A stretch of DNA of 64,000 nucleotides from NCBI RefSeq assembly GCF_021731785.1, contig NZ_JAKFWS010000041.1, positions 96,689 through 160,688 of the forward strand. Direction: 5' to 3'. How positions within the stretch are numbered: the first letter of the stretch is position 1; each line of letters starts with the position of its first letter. Below the pieces are notes generated by a model. It was not told the DNA's origin and searched no databases. It saw nothing but the letters and a program-made list of their open reading frames with translations. This stretch comes from Methylocystis sp. Its GTDB lineage: Bacteria; Pseudomonadota; Alphaproteobacteria; Rhizobiales; Beijerinckiaceae. Below are positions 47,919 through 57,396 of this stretch, one piece after another. The position numbers and the translations under genes are program-made.

Positions 47919-48397
47919 CCCCTCTTGGGACGAATGCGGATGATCACGTCGCAGCCAACGACTTCCATCCCTTCCGGCGGCGCCGGCAGGCGCGCAAATT
48001 CGACCGAACCGTCGGCGGCGTCGAACATGCGGCCCGTCGCCTCATCCATGAAGTGATGATGCGGCGAGGTGCGCGTATGGAAGTAGGTGCGCGGTCCCTG
48101 AACCGCGATCTCGCGCAACAATCCCGCTCCGGCGAATTGGTTGAGCGTGTTGTAGACCGTCGAGAGCGACATGGTCAGACCGGCCTCGCGCGCCTCGGCG
48201 TGCAATGCTTCGGCGCTGACATGCCGGTCGCCGTTGCCGAACAGCAGCCGGCTGAGGGCGAGCCGCTGAACGGTTGGACGCAGACCCGCGCCGCGCAGCC
48301 GCGCCTTAATTTCCGAGATCTTGGTCGCGCTCTCGGGGGATTGATCGCGCAGTTTGATCGAACGGGCGAAACTCGTAGTCGAAGGTTGATGAGTCAT
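47915..48397 (-). CDS. irr: Fur-family transcriptional regulator, Irr-like
   Basis: LRPTVQRLALSRLLF...HVSAEALHAEAREAGLTMSLSTVYNTLNQF...TSPHHHFMDE. Confidence 0.75.
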   Translation of the reverse strand: MTHQPSTTSFARSIKLRDQSPESATKISEIKARLRGAGLRPTVQRLALSRLLFGNGDRHVSAEALHAEAREAGLTMSLSTVYNTLNQFAGAGLLREIAVQGPRTYFHTRTSPHHHFMDEATGRMFDAADGSVEFARLPAPPEGMEVVGCDVIIRIRPKRG

Positions 48398-48531
48398 TCG
48401 TCGCGACAGGCGAGCATCACTCGCTCCCTATTCCTGCAATAGCTTTTTTCAGTAGAAGGCAGCGCCTGCCCCCTGTCAAACGAAATGGCGGAAGGTGTAA
48501 TATTTCCAAAGAAGCAGCAAAGGACTGGCTA

Positions 48532-49752
48532 ATGATGCGGCGCCTTGAGCCAATACTCTATGCAGATATCGATCGGCGCCGAATGCTCGGCGCGTCGCTT
48601 CTTGCGCTGGCCGCTTTCCGGCTTGCCGGCGGCCGCGCCAAAGCCGACACGTTCGAGGCGTTTTTGCAGGGCCTGTGGCCGTCGGCGCAGGCCGCCGGCG
48701 TCTCGCGCGAGACCTTCGATGCGGCGATCGCCGGACTTACGCCTGACCCGTCGGTCTCGACGAAGCCGCGCGCGCAGGCCGAATTCATCGTCTCGATTCC
48801 TGCCTATCTCGCCGGCGCTGTGACGAATGGCCGCGTCGCGCGCGGCCGCGCCGTCGCCGCGGAGTTCGCGGGTCCGTTGGGTCGAGCCCAGGCCCGCCAC
48901 GGCGTTCCAAGCGAGATCGTCGTCGCTATTCTTGGCGTCGAAAGCAATTTCGGAACGGCGGCAGGCGGCGCCGACGCGCTGCGGGTCTTGGCGACGCTCG
49001 CTTGGCAGGGCCATCGCGCGGAAACTTTCATCGAGGAATTCGTCGCGGCGCTGGCGATGCTCGAGAAAGGCTATGCGACGCGCGCGCAATTGCGCGGCTC
49101 CTGGGCCGGCGCGATGGGACAGCCGCAATTCATGCCTTCCGCCTATCTGAAATATGCTGAACGCGACGAAGGCGGCGGTGCGGCCGACATCTGGCGCTCG
49201 CGCGCCGACTCGGTGGCGTCCATCGCCAATTTTCTGGCGAAATCCGGCTGGGTTGCGGGACTGCCGGCGGTCATCGAAGTTCGACTGCCGGACGGTTTCG
49301 ACTATGCGGCGTTCGATCTCGACTTCGCCCGCTGGCGCCAGCTCGGCGTCACGCGCGCCGATGGCGGCGCGCTGCCGGCAAGCGGCGCCGCCAGCCTTTA
49401 TCTGCCCGCCGGCGCAAACGGCCCCGCGTTTCTCATCACCGACAATTTCGAAGTCATCCGCCAATACAACACATCCGACGCCTATGCGATGTCGGTTGCG
49501 CTGCTCGCCGATCGCATCGCCGGGCGCAACATTCCGATCGCGCCCTGGCCGAAGGTCGCGCCGCTGTCGACGGCCGACGTCAAGGCGATGCAGCAACTCT
49601 TGACCGAGCGCGGCTTCTATCGCGGCGTGTTCGACGGCAAGCTCGGCCGCGCGAGCCGCAACGCCATCCACGCCTTTCAATTGAGCGAAGGCATGCATCC
49701 CGCCGACGGCTTTGCGACGAAAGAAGTTCTGGCGCGGCTGCGCGGCCGCTAA
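48532..49752 (+). CDS. Lytic murein transglycosylase (MltB-like) with PG-binding domain
   Basis: GVESNFGTAAGG, SWAGAMGQPQFMPSAYLKYA, C-terminal MQQLLTERGFYRGVFDGKLGRASRNAIHAFQ. Confidence 0.93.
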   Translation: MMRRLEPILYADIDRRRMLGASLLALAAFRLAGGRAKADTFEAFLQGLWPSAQAAGVSRETFDAAIAGLTPDPSVSTKPRAQAEFIVSIPAYLAGAVTNGRVARGRAVAAEFAGPLGRAQARHGVPSEIVVAILGVESNFGTAAGGADALRVLATLAWQGHRAETFIEEFVAALAMLEKGYATRAQLRGSWAGAMGQPQFMPSAYLKYAERDEGGGAADIWRSRADSVASIANFLAKSGWVAGLPAVIEVRLPDGFDYAAFDLDFARWRQLGVTRADGGALPASGAASLYLPAGANGPAFLITDNFEVIRQYNTSDAYAMSVALLADRIAGRNIPIAPWPKVAPLSTADVKAMQQLLTERGFYRGVFDGKLGRASRNAIHAFQLSEGMHPADGFATKEVLARLRGR

Positions 49753-49764
49753 AGACGCTCCGGT

Positions 49765-50556
49765 TCAGATGTCGAGATCGCGGTAGACCGAAACTTCCCG
49801 TTCGCGCGCGGTCCGCGCCGCGTCGCCGGCGCGAATCCCACGCCAGACGTCGAACGCCATGACGAGCGTCGTGAACAGCCCGGATATTTTTCCGATGATG
49901 AAGCTGAAGGGAAAGATCAGGCGATCCGGCGGAATGATGAATTGGGCGCCAAGAAAGATGACCGCGGCGTTGATAAAATAGGCCGGCCGAAACAGCGATT
50001 TCTCTTCCCACGCGCTTTGCGCATAGCTGCGCGAGTTCTTCTTCACCGCGCGGTTATACGCAGGATTTGGAAACGCGCCCCAGAACCGCCGTTTCGGCGG
50101 CAGCGCATTCGGTCCCGCGAGCAGCGCGCGGTAGCTCTGGCGCACCGAGGCATGCGCGAGCAGCGCGAGAACGACATTGGCGAGCGCGAAAGCGAATTTG
50201 AGCTGGATAAACGAGAAGGACAGTTGCGCGGCGAGGTCGACGAAAAACAGCTGCGTGAACGCGTTAAGCACGAAAGCCGAGCGATGAAAGCTCGCGCGGT
50301 TGATATCTTGCGTCTTCTCGTCGATGAAAGCCGCGCCAGCCTTGGCGCCGGCGCGTTCCTTCAGCACCAGACGGTCATAGTCGTCGGTTTTGAACCGCCT
50401 TGCGATCTCCTCGATGGTCTCGTCCGGCGCGCCGCGCTTGATCTTGAAGGTCGCCCTGTTGAGGAAGGCGGAGATTCGCGTGAAAACGCCGCGCGCCATG
50501 GCGTAACGCGACGTGACCGAATTGAGAAAATCGGGCTCTCCCGCCATTGCGCGCAC
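49765..50556 (-). CDS. Hypothetical membrane protein
   Basis: 263-aa ORF with several TM segments; no family recognised. Confidence 0.6.
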   Translation of the reverse strand: MRAMAGEPDFLNSVTSRYAMARGVFTRISAFLNRATFKIKRGAPDETIEEIARRFKTDDYDRLVLKERAGAKAGAAFIDEKTQDINRASFHRSAFVLNAFTQLFFVDLAAQLSFSFIQLKFAFALANVVLALLAHASVRQSYRALLAGPNALPPKRRFWGAFPNPAYNRAVKKNSRSYAQSAWEEKSLFRPAYFINAAVIFLGAQFIIPPDRLIFPFSFIIGKISGLFTTLVMAFDVWRGIRAGDAARTAREREVSVYRDLDI

Positions 50557-50716
50557 CCAAGCTGAATCTCTCGTCCCCGCATTGTTATAGCCGCAACGCG
50601 CGCCGGCGCCGACCCTCGCGGCAGGTTGATCCGGATCGGCCTTCTGCCATATTTAAGCCGGTTCCAGTCCTCGCGCCTCCACTGCCAGGAGGCGCCCATC
50701 CCTGTGGTGTCCCGCC

Positions 50717-52561
50717 ATGTTCAGCGCCCTTTTGACGCCTCGCTCGAATGCCGAAGCCGCCGCGCCGGCGCAAGCGGCGGAGCCCCTGCCGGAATGGAAT
50801 CTCGCCGATCTTTATCCGGCGATCGATTCGCCGCAGGTCGCGGCTGATCTCGCCAAGGCCGCGCAGGAGGTTGCGCAATTCGCCAAGGATTATCGCGGCC
50901 AGGTCCAGTCGCTTGCGCAGGGCGCAAACGCCAGCGCCGAGCTTGGCGCGGCGGTCCAGCGTTACGAAGCGCTGCAGGACCTGCTCGGTCGGCTGATGTC
51001 CTTCGCCGGCCTTCTCTATAGCGGCGATACGACCGATCCTGTACGCGCCAAATTTTACGGCGACGTGCAGGAAAAAGTGACCAACGCTTCGGCGCAGCTT
51101 CTCTTCTTTCAGCTCGAGCTCAATCGGCTGGACGACGCCACATTGATGGCGGCGGCGAGCAAGGAGCCGCTGTCGCGCTGGAAACCATGGCTGGAAGATA
51201 TCAGCAAGGAAAAGCCTTACGAACTTGAAGATCGGCTCGAAGAGCTTTTCCACGAAAAATACATTTCAGGCGCGGCCGCCTGGAACCGTCTCTTCGATGA
51301 AACAATCGCCTCCTTGCGATTCAAGGTTGGCGGCGAGCAACTCGCGATCGAGCCGACGCTCAATCTCATGCAGGACTTGCGCAAAGAGACTCGGCGCGAA
51401 GCGGCCGAAGCGATCGGCCAAACGCTGAAGAACAATCTGCGCACCTTCTCTCTCATCACCAACACCCTGGCGAAGGACAAGGAGATTTCTGATCGCTGGC
51501 GCGGCTTTGAGGACGTAGCCGACTCGCGCCATCTCTCCAATCGCGTCGAACGAGAGGTCGTCGAAGCGCTCGCGCAAGCGGTGGAGGCTGCGCATCCGCG
51601 CCTGTCGCATCGCTATTACAAGCTCAAGGCGAAATGGTTCGGCCAGGATGCGCTCGACTATTGGGATCGCAGCGCGCCGCTGCCGGCGACGCCCGCCAAG
51701 CGCTATTCCTGGCCGGAGGCGCGCGAAATCGTGCTTGAGGCCTACAGCGGCTTTGCGCCGCGCATGGCGGAGATCGCCGGGCGCTTCTTTGAGAAAAACT
51801 GGATCGACGCGCCAGTGCGTCCCGGCAAGGCGCCGGGCGCCTTCTCGCATCCGACGGTCCCTTCCGCGCATCCCTATGTGCTGCTGAATTTTCAGGGAAA
51901 GACGCGCGACGTGATGACGCTCGCGCATGAACTCGGCCATGGCGTGCATCAGGTGCTTGCGGCGCGACAGGGAGCCTTGATGGCGCCGACGCCGCTGACG
52001 CTCGCTGAAACCGCCTCGGTCTTTGGCGAAATGCTTACCTTCCGCGCCCTCATCGCCCAGGCGCCGGACAAGGCGCAAAAGCGCGCGATGCTCGCGTCGA
52101 AAGTTGAGGACATGCTCAACACCGTCGTGCGGCAGATGGCGTTCTATGCTTTCGAGCGAAAGGTGCATCAAGAGCGGCGCGAGGGCGAGCTGACGGCCGA
52201 CCGCATCTGCGAATTATGGATGAGCGTGCAAGGCGAAAGTCTCGGCCCTTCGATCCGCCTGGGCCCCGGTTATGAGACCTTCTGGGCCTATATTCCGCAT
52301 TTCATTCATTCGCCGTTCTACGTCTACGCCTATGCGTTCGGCGATTGTCTGGTGAATTCGCTCTACGGCGTCTATCAGAATGCGCACGAAGGATTCGCCG
52401 AGCGTTATTTCGCTCTGCTCGAAGCCGGCGGCGCCAAGCCCTACGGCGAATTGCTCAAGCCCTTCGGACTTGATGCGCGCGACCCGGCGTTCTGGAACAT
52501 CGGTCTCAAAATGATCGAAGGCCTGATCGGCGAATTGGAAGCGATGGAGGACGCCGCTTAA
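50717..52561 (+). CDS. pepF: M3-family oligoendopeptidase F
   Basis: Zn motif TLAHELGHGVHQ; GPGYETFWAYIPHFIHSPFYVYAYAFG. Confidence 0.95.
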   Translation: MFSALLTPRSNAEAAAPAQAAEPLPEWNLADLYPAIDSPQVAADLAKAAQEVAQFAKDYRGQVQSLAQGANASAELGAAVQRYEALQDLLGRLMSFAGLLYSGDTTDPVRAKFYGDVQEKVTNASAQLLFFQLELNRLDDATLMAAASKEPLSRWKPWLEDISKEKPYELEDRLEELFHEKYISGAAAWNRLFDETIASLRFKVGGEQLAIEPTLNLMQDLRKETRREAAEAIGQTLKNNLRTFSLITNTLAKDKEISDRWRGFEDVADSRHLSNRVEREVVEALAQAVEAAHPRLSHRYYKLKAKWFGQDALDYWDRSAPLPATPAKRYSWPEAREIVLEAYSGFAPRMAEIAGRFFEKNWIDAPVRPGKAPGAFSHPTVPSAHPYVLLNFQGKTRDVMTLAHELGHGVHQVLAARQGALMAPTPLTLAETASVFGEMLTFRALIAQAPDKAQKRAMLASKVEDMLNTVVRQMAFYAFERKVHQERREGELTADRICELWMSVQGESLGPSIRLGPGYETFWAYIPHFIHSPFYVYAYAFGDCLVNSLYGVYQNAHEGFAERYFALLEAGGAKPYGELLKPFGLDARDPAFWNIGLKMIEGLIGELEAMEDAA

Positions 52562-52591
52562 TCGGCGGACGCGGCCAGGCCGACGCCAAAC

Positions 52592-52619
52592 AAAAACGCC
52601 GGCGTAAAGCCGGCGTTTT
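52592..52619 (+). terminator. Intrinsic terminator of pepF
   Basis: aaaaACGCCGGC-gtaaa-GCCGGCGTtttt. Confidence 0.8.
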
Positions 52620-52638
52620 GAGCGCGCTCAAAACCTTT

Positions 52639-52694
52639 GAGATCGATCACGTTGTCTGCATTTGGGCGACTGCGCCCAAATGCAGCGCGATCTC
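52639..52694. repeat. Large palindromic element (REP/RPE-like)
   Basis: GAGATCG-N10-CTGCATTTGGGCG-actg-CGCCCAAATGCAG-cg-CGATCTC: 13-bp perfect inner stem plus 7-bp outer stem. Confidence 0.75.
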
Positions 52695-52724
52695 GTGCTG
52701 GAAGAAGTTATTGCAGGAAGGCGC

Positions 52725-53096
52725 TTATTGCTGGCCGGCCCGGATCGTGAACTTTTCGCCGTCGCAGGCGGCCTCGCCCGAGTAGACGCGGACGGCGCCC
52801 TCGACGGGCTTGCCGGTCCACACGCAGTTCTTCTTGGAGTCGGTGCGATCAACGAGCTTGAGCGTGTAAACGCCGCCCGCGAGTTCGCCTTCAATCTTGT
52901 AAGCCAGCACGGTGCCGTTATCGAGCTGCAATTCGCCCTTGCCGGAAACCTTGTCGCCTTCCGCCGCGACAGTCCAGGTGCCCTGCGCGCGCTTGATGCC
53001 GGCCTTGTTGGCTTCGGTCACATTCCACTGCCCCGCATAGGCCGACGCGCTAAAGGCGACGGCGGCAAGGGCCGTCGTCAAAGCAAGCTTGATCAT
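52725..53096 (-). CDS. Secreted hypothetical protein
   Basis: Signal peptide MIKLALTTALAAVAFSASAYA; beta-rich AGQWNVTEANKAGIKRAQGTWTV... Confidence 0.6.
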   Translation of the reverse strand: MIKLALTTALAAVAFSASAYAGQWNVTEANKAGIKRAQGTWTVAAEGDKVSGKGELQLDNGTVLAYKIEGELAGGVYTLKLVDRTDSKKNCVWTGKPVEGAVRVYSGEAACDGEKFTIRAGQQ

Positions 53097-53300
53097 TCGT
53101 TGTGCTCCCATAGAGTGTTGTGATGAGCGGCAAATCAGCCGCAGCGCCAACTGGGGCTTGTGAAATGCGGCTATCAAGCCTTTTCTTGCGTCCGGGCGCT
53201 TTGGCGCACGAACGACGGCGGCACATCACGTGATATGCTGCGGGATGTCAATTAATTTCGCCTTGACGAACCTCAAGCTCCCGGCGTCAAAGGACGTGAA

Positions 53301-53966
53301 ATGGTCGAAGAAAACTGGCGTCGCGTTGACGATTACATCGCTTCGGCGCTGATTTCCAAAGAAGAAGCGCAGGAGGCGACGCTCGCAGCCAATGCCCGCG
53401 AAAATCTTCCGGCGATCGACGTTTCGCCGCCGCAGGGCAAATTGCTGCACCTGCTCGCCTGCGCCATCGGCGCAAAACGCATTCTCGAAATCGGAACGCT
53501 TGGCGGGTATTCGACGATCTGGCTGGCGCGTGCGGTGGGCGACGGGGGAAAGGTTGTCACCTTCGAAGTCGATCCGCGGCACGCCGAAATCGCGCGCGCT
53601 AATATTGCCCACGAAGGCGTGAGCGCGCGCGTCGATTTGCGCATCGGCGCGGCGCTTGATCTGTTGCCGCAGCTCGAAGCGGAGCGGGCCGGATCCTTCG
53701 ATCTCGCTTTCATCGACGCCGATAAGCCCAACAACGCCGCCTATTTCGCTTATGCGCTGAAGCTGTCTCGGCCCGGCGCGCTGATCGTCGTCGACAATGT
53801 CGTGCGAGAGGGCGCGGTCGCCGACCCTGCGAAAACCGATGGCGGCGCGCTCGGGGCGCGCGCGCTGTTTGAGGCCGTCGCGGCGGAGAAGCGGGTCGAG
53901 GCGACGGCGGTGCAGACCGTCGGCGCCAAGGGGTGGGACGGCTTTCTGATCGCGCGCGTCAAATAA
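53301..53966 (+). CDS. O-methyltransferase (caffeoyl-CoA OMT-like)
   Basis: ILEIGTLGGYSTIWLARAV...FDLAFIDADKPNNAAYFAYALKLSRPGALIVVDNVVREG. Confidence 0.92.
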   Translation: MVEENWRRVDDYIASALISKEEAQEATLAANARENLPAIDVSPPQGKLLHLLACAIGAKRILEIGTLGGYSTIWLARAVGDGGKVVTFEVDPRHAEIARANIAHEGVSARVDLRIGAALDLLPQLEAERAGSFDLAFIDADKPNNAAYFAYALKLSRPGALIVVDNVVREGAVADPAKTDGGALGARALFEAVAAEKRVEATAVQTVGAKGWDGFLIARVK

Positions 53967-53986
53967 GGCGTTCGATCGCATTGGCT

Positions 53987-54006
53987 TATGGGCGGGTTCG
54001 CCCATA
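53987..54006. repeat. 8-bp perfect stem-loop after the O-methyltransferase
   Basis: TATGGGCG-ggtt-CGCCCATA. Confidence 0.5.
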
Positions 54007-54048
54007 GGCGGACAACGCGACCGGCTTCAATAGCCTGGCCGCGCTCTG

Positions 54049-54498
54049 TTAGACGCTGTCGAACGCCCTTTTCGCGCCGCGCCGTTTGCTCGGCAAAGGA
54101 GCGCCATCGGCGCCGAACAGGGCCGCTTCGACCTGATTGCCGCAGTCGTCATAGCGCCATGAGATCCGCGCCGCGCCAAGGTCCTTGCGGACCGTTGGTT
54201 TCCCTTCGGCGTTGAAATAGGCCTCTTCGACCTGATTGCCCTTAGCGTCATAAAAGCGCGCCACCCGGGCGGCGCCCAGGCTCTTGCGCTTCATCGGGCG
54301 CCCGTCGTGGTCGAAATAGGTCTCGACGACCTCCACCCGTCCGCGCGTCGGCGGGTCGGCGATAGCCTCGGGCGCGACGCGAATGTCGCCGTCGCTTGCT
54401 GCGGTGAGCTTGCCGCTCTGAGAGCAGCGGCGTTCTGCCGAGGCGGCGCGACTTCTCGTCTTCACGAGGCGCGCCGCTAGGTGTGTTTTCTGTTCCAT
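54049..54498 (-). CDS. Hypothetical repeat protein (2-3 copies of a ~33-aa YD/GN-type repeat)
   Basis: YFDHDGRPMKRKSLGAARVARFYDAKGNQVEEAYFNAEGKPTVRKDLGAARISWRYDDCGNQVEAALFGADGAP. Confidence 0.6.
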   Translation of the reverse strand: MEQKTHLAARLVKTRSRAASAERRCSQSGKLTAASDGDIRVAPEAIADPPTRGRVEVVETYFDHDGRPMKRKSLGAARVARFYDAKGNQVEEAYFNAEGKPTVRKDLGAARISWRYDDCGNQVEAALFGADGAPLPSKRRGAKRAFDSV

Positions 54499-54665
54499 GA
54501 TCCCAAATCGCTGCGCGGTCCGATGGCTGATCACAGCCGCCCGTTTGAGAACTGAGCGGCGCGTGCGTGCTAGACGACGCACGCTGACAACGACGGATAC
54601 GCTGTTCTGACTCCCCGCCGCCGGCTTGCTGGCGAACGGGCGTGAGCCGCAATTAGCGGTAAGCG

Positions 54666-55064
54666 TCAGGTCAGGATTGGGGGCGCGCGGGATCCGAGAG
54701 GCGGAGTCGACGCCTCGCTGGATATGGACGTCGCGTCAAAGGCGAGCTTGATCGTCGAATAGGACGCCGGCGGATGCGCCTCGCCCACGAAGGCCGACGC
54801 CGCCGTCGCTCCGCCAAGCGGCGCACAATGCGCGACGCAGCAGACGTCGCCGCCTTGCCGCGCCGGACGCGCCGGAGTCGCGGGATCGCCGGATAGCGGT
54901 CCGGACGACTTGTTGAAGCAGATCGCGTTGGCGAAAAGGCCCGAAGCGCGCCCGCTGGACGAGACGCCGATTGCAAAGCCTTGCAAAACAAGCAGATAGG
55001 CGACGAGCAGAGTGACTGCCGTCGATCCGTACTGCCATGTTTTGACTTCGCTGCGCGTGCTCAT
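54666..55064 (-). CDS. Hypothetical exported protein, DUF2946-like
   Basis: N-terminal TM, GGDVCCVAHCAPLGG Cys/His motif; weak family assignment. Confidence 0.4.
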   Translation of the reverse strand: MSTRSEVKTWQYGSTAVTLLVAYLLVLQGFAIGVSSSGRASGLFANAICFNKSSGPLSGDPATPARPARQGGDVCCVAHCAPLGGATAASAFVGEAHPPASYSTIKLAFDATSISSEASTPPLGSRAPPILT

Positions 55065-55467
55065 CGCCGGTCAAAGCTATTCACTGATTCTGTTGAGGTC
55101 AATGGCGGCGGATATCGGGGCAGGGCGATCGGGTGAAGAAGTTGGTGACAAGCAGTTGACGCGCTTGAGCTGTCGAACTGCTCTCTCTCAGAGAGGGGAG
55201 ATTTCGACGGAAGGGATCGACGCCGCCTGCGTGGCCTCGGCAGAGGCCAGTGTTTTTCTATTAGATTTCAATGACATGCCGTATCCGCGCGGGCAAGGTC
55301 ATTTATCCGCTCTATAACTCCCCAGCGCCTCAATCGGATGACCGGCTCACCGGACAACCACTCCTCCCCAGCCTCGTCGCAGCCTAAGTGCTTTCACCCG
55401 ATTCCCCGCATGTCGGTCGCCGGAACCCTGAAAAGAAAGTGGCGCCCGGGAAACTCGCGCGCTGTGA

Positions 55468-57189
55468 TCAGCGAAACAGGGCGGCGGTCTTAAGGAGCGT
55501 CATCCAGACGCCCCACGCTAGCGGCGTGCCGACGGCGGTCCAGGCGAGAACCAGCAGAAACGCGCCGCCGTTCGGGGCAGGCGGCGCGCGCGTGACTATC
55601 GTCGGATCGGCGTCGGCCGCAGCCGGCTCCAACCCTTCTTCGACAAAATCCTCGAAGTCGGCGTGGATTTCGTCGTCTTCTCTGATGACTTCAGCGACCG
55701 TGATGTGTTTTTTCGCCGCGACCTCTTCGTCGCTCATGTAGTATTTCTCGGCGCATGGCCGCACGAGCAGATTGCAGATGAGACCCAAGAGCAGCAGGCC
55801 GGCGAGCACATACATCGTCTGGTTATAGGCGTCCGCGCGCGCCACGCCGTGCGCAAGCTGATATTCGCGAATGTAATTGACGAGCACCGGCCCCAGCACG
55901 CCCGCCGTCGACCAAGCGGTCAGAAGCCGGCCGTGGATGGCGCCGACATGATGCGTGCCGAAAATGTCGGCGAGATAGGCCGGGATCGTCGCGAAGCCGC
56001 CGCCATACATGGTGATGATGACCGCGAACAGCAGAACGAAGAGGCCGACCATCCCGCCCTTCGCCGCGAATGGCTCCGTCGAATAAAGCGCGAGGCCGAG
56101 GACGAAGAAGATCGCATAGGTGGCCTTGCGGCCGAATGTATCCGAGGCCGAGGCCCAGCCAATGCGCCCGCCGATGTTGCAGAGGCTCAGGAGGCCGGTG
56201 AAGCCGGCTGCGATCGCCGCGATCTGCTTTTTCTGCTCGGCGTCGAGCTGATCAAAGCCGACGTCCAAGCCGATGAGCTTGCCGCCGAAGACTTCCTGCA
56301 GCATCGGCGAGGCCATGCCCAGGACGCCGATGCCTGCCGAAACATTGAGACAAAGAACGCCCCAGAGCAGCCAAAACTGCGGCGTCTTCCATGCGACGTC
56401 GAGATGCACATGACGATGCGTCACCAAGGCGTTCTTGGCCGTGGCCGGCGGCGTGAAGCCTTCGGGCGCCCAACCTTCGGCCGGCACGCGGTAGGCGAGC
56501 GCCCCGGCGACCATGAACGCGAAATAGATCGCCGCCAGCGTGACGAAGCTTTGCCAGACGCCGGGCGAACCTGGCGTCGCATAGAAGCCCATCAGCCGGT
56601 CGGCGAGCGGCGCGCCGATCATCGCGCCGCCGCCAAAGCCCATGATGGCGAGACCGGTCGCCAGGCCGCGCCGGTCGGGAAACCATTTGATGAGCGTCGA
56701 GACCGGCGAGATGTAGCCGAGCCCGAGACCGATGCCGCCGATCACGCCGGAGCCGATCCACAACATCCAGATTTGATGGAGATAGACGCCAGCCGCCGAG
56801 ATCAGCAGGCCGCCGCACCAGCAGCAGGCCGCGGCGAGGCCAGCCTTGCGGGGTCCCGCCGTCTCCAGCCAATGGCCGAAAACCGCCGCCGACGAGCCGA
56901 GGAAGACGAAGAAGAGCGTGAACGTCCACCCCAGCCAGCTGATCTTCCAGTCACATCCGGTCGCGACGAGCGTCGCGAAAAACCCGAGCGCTTCCGGACA
57001 TTCTTTCGGCTGCGCGCCGCCGATGGCGCGCGAGAGCGGCAGCCAGAAGACGGAAAAGCCGTAGGCCATGCCGATGCAGAGATGGATGGCGAGCGCCGCC
57101 GGCGGGACAAGCCAGCGATTGAACGTCGGCAGTGCGACGGTTCGCTCCCGGCTGAAAAAGTCGGGACGGGCGATGGCGTCGGCGGTCAT
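55468..57189 (-). CDS. MFS transporter, OFA (oxalate/formate antiporter-like) family
   Basis: 12 TM; GGIGLGLGYISPVSTLIKWFPDRRGLATGLAIMGFGGGA. Confidence 0.88.
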   Translation of the reverse strand: MTADAIARPDFFSRERTVALPTFNRWLVPPAALAIHLCIGMAYGFSVFWLPLSRAIGGAQPKECPEALGFFATLVATGCDWKISWLGWTFTLFFVFLGSSAAVFGHWLETAGPRKAGLAAACCWCGGLLISAAGVYLHQIWMLWIGSGVIGGIGLGLGYISPVSTLIKWFPDRRGLATGLAIMGFGGGAMIGAPLADRLMGFYATPGSPGVWQSFVTLAAIYFAFMVAGALAYRVPAEGWAPEGFTPPATAKNALVTHRHVHLDVAWKTPQFWLLWGVLCLNVSAGIGVLGMASPMLQEVFGGKLIGLDVGFDQLDAEQKKQIAAIAAGFTGLLSLCNIGGRIGWASASDTFGRKATYAIFFVLGLALYSTEPFAAKGGMVGLFVLLFAVIITMYGGGFATIPAYLADIFGTHHVGAIHGRLLTAWSTAGVLGPVLVNYIREYQLAHGVARADAYNQTMYVLAGLLLLGLICNLLVRPCAEKYYMSDEEVAAKKHITVAEVIREDDEIHADFEDFVEEGLEPAAADADPTIVTRAPPAPNGGAFLLVLAWTAVGTPLAWGVWMTLLKTAALFR

Positions 57190-57396
57190 TAAACTTCCGG
57201 GCTTGCTATTGTCGATCGGTTATCGCGCATGCCCGGCGCCTGGCACAAGCCCGGACTCCCGAAGCGTCCTCATGCTTGTAACTTGAAGTGCGTCGGATCG
57301 GCGTCCTGCCGCTGGGGCTTTGCGTCGAACCCGAACGCTCGCTTAGGGCGGGCGAAGCCTGCAGAGGAGCCCGCAGAGCGGCCGCGCAGCCTCGGT

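Noticed and set aside
55663-57192. 509-aa plus-strand ORF opposite the OFA-family MFS gene
   Set aside because: Shadow ORF with Asp/Arg/His-rich composition; the sense frame encodes a clear 12-TM transporter.
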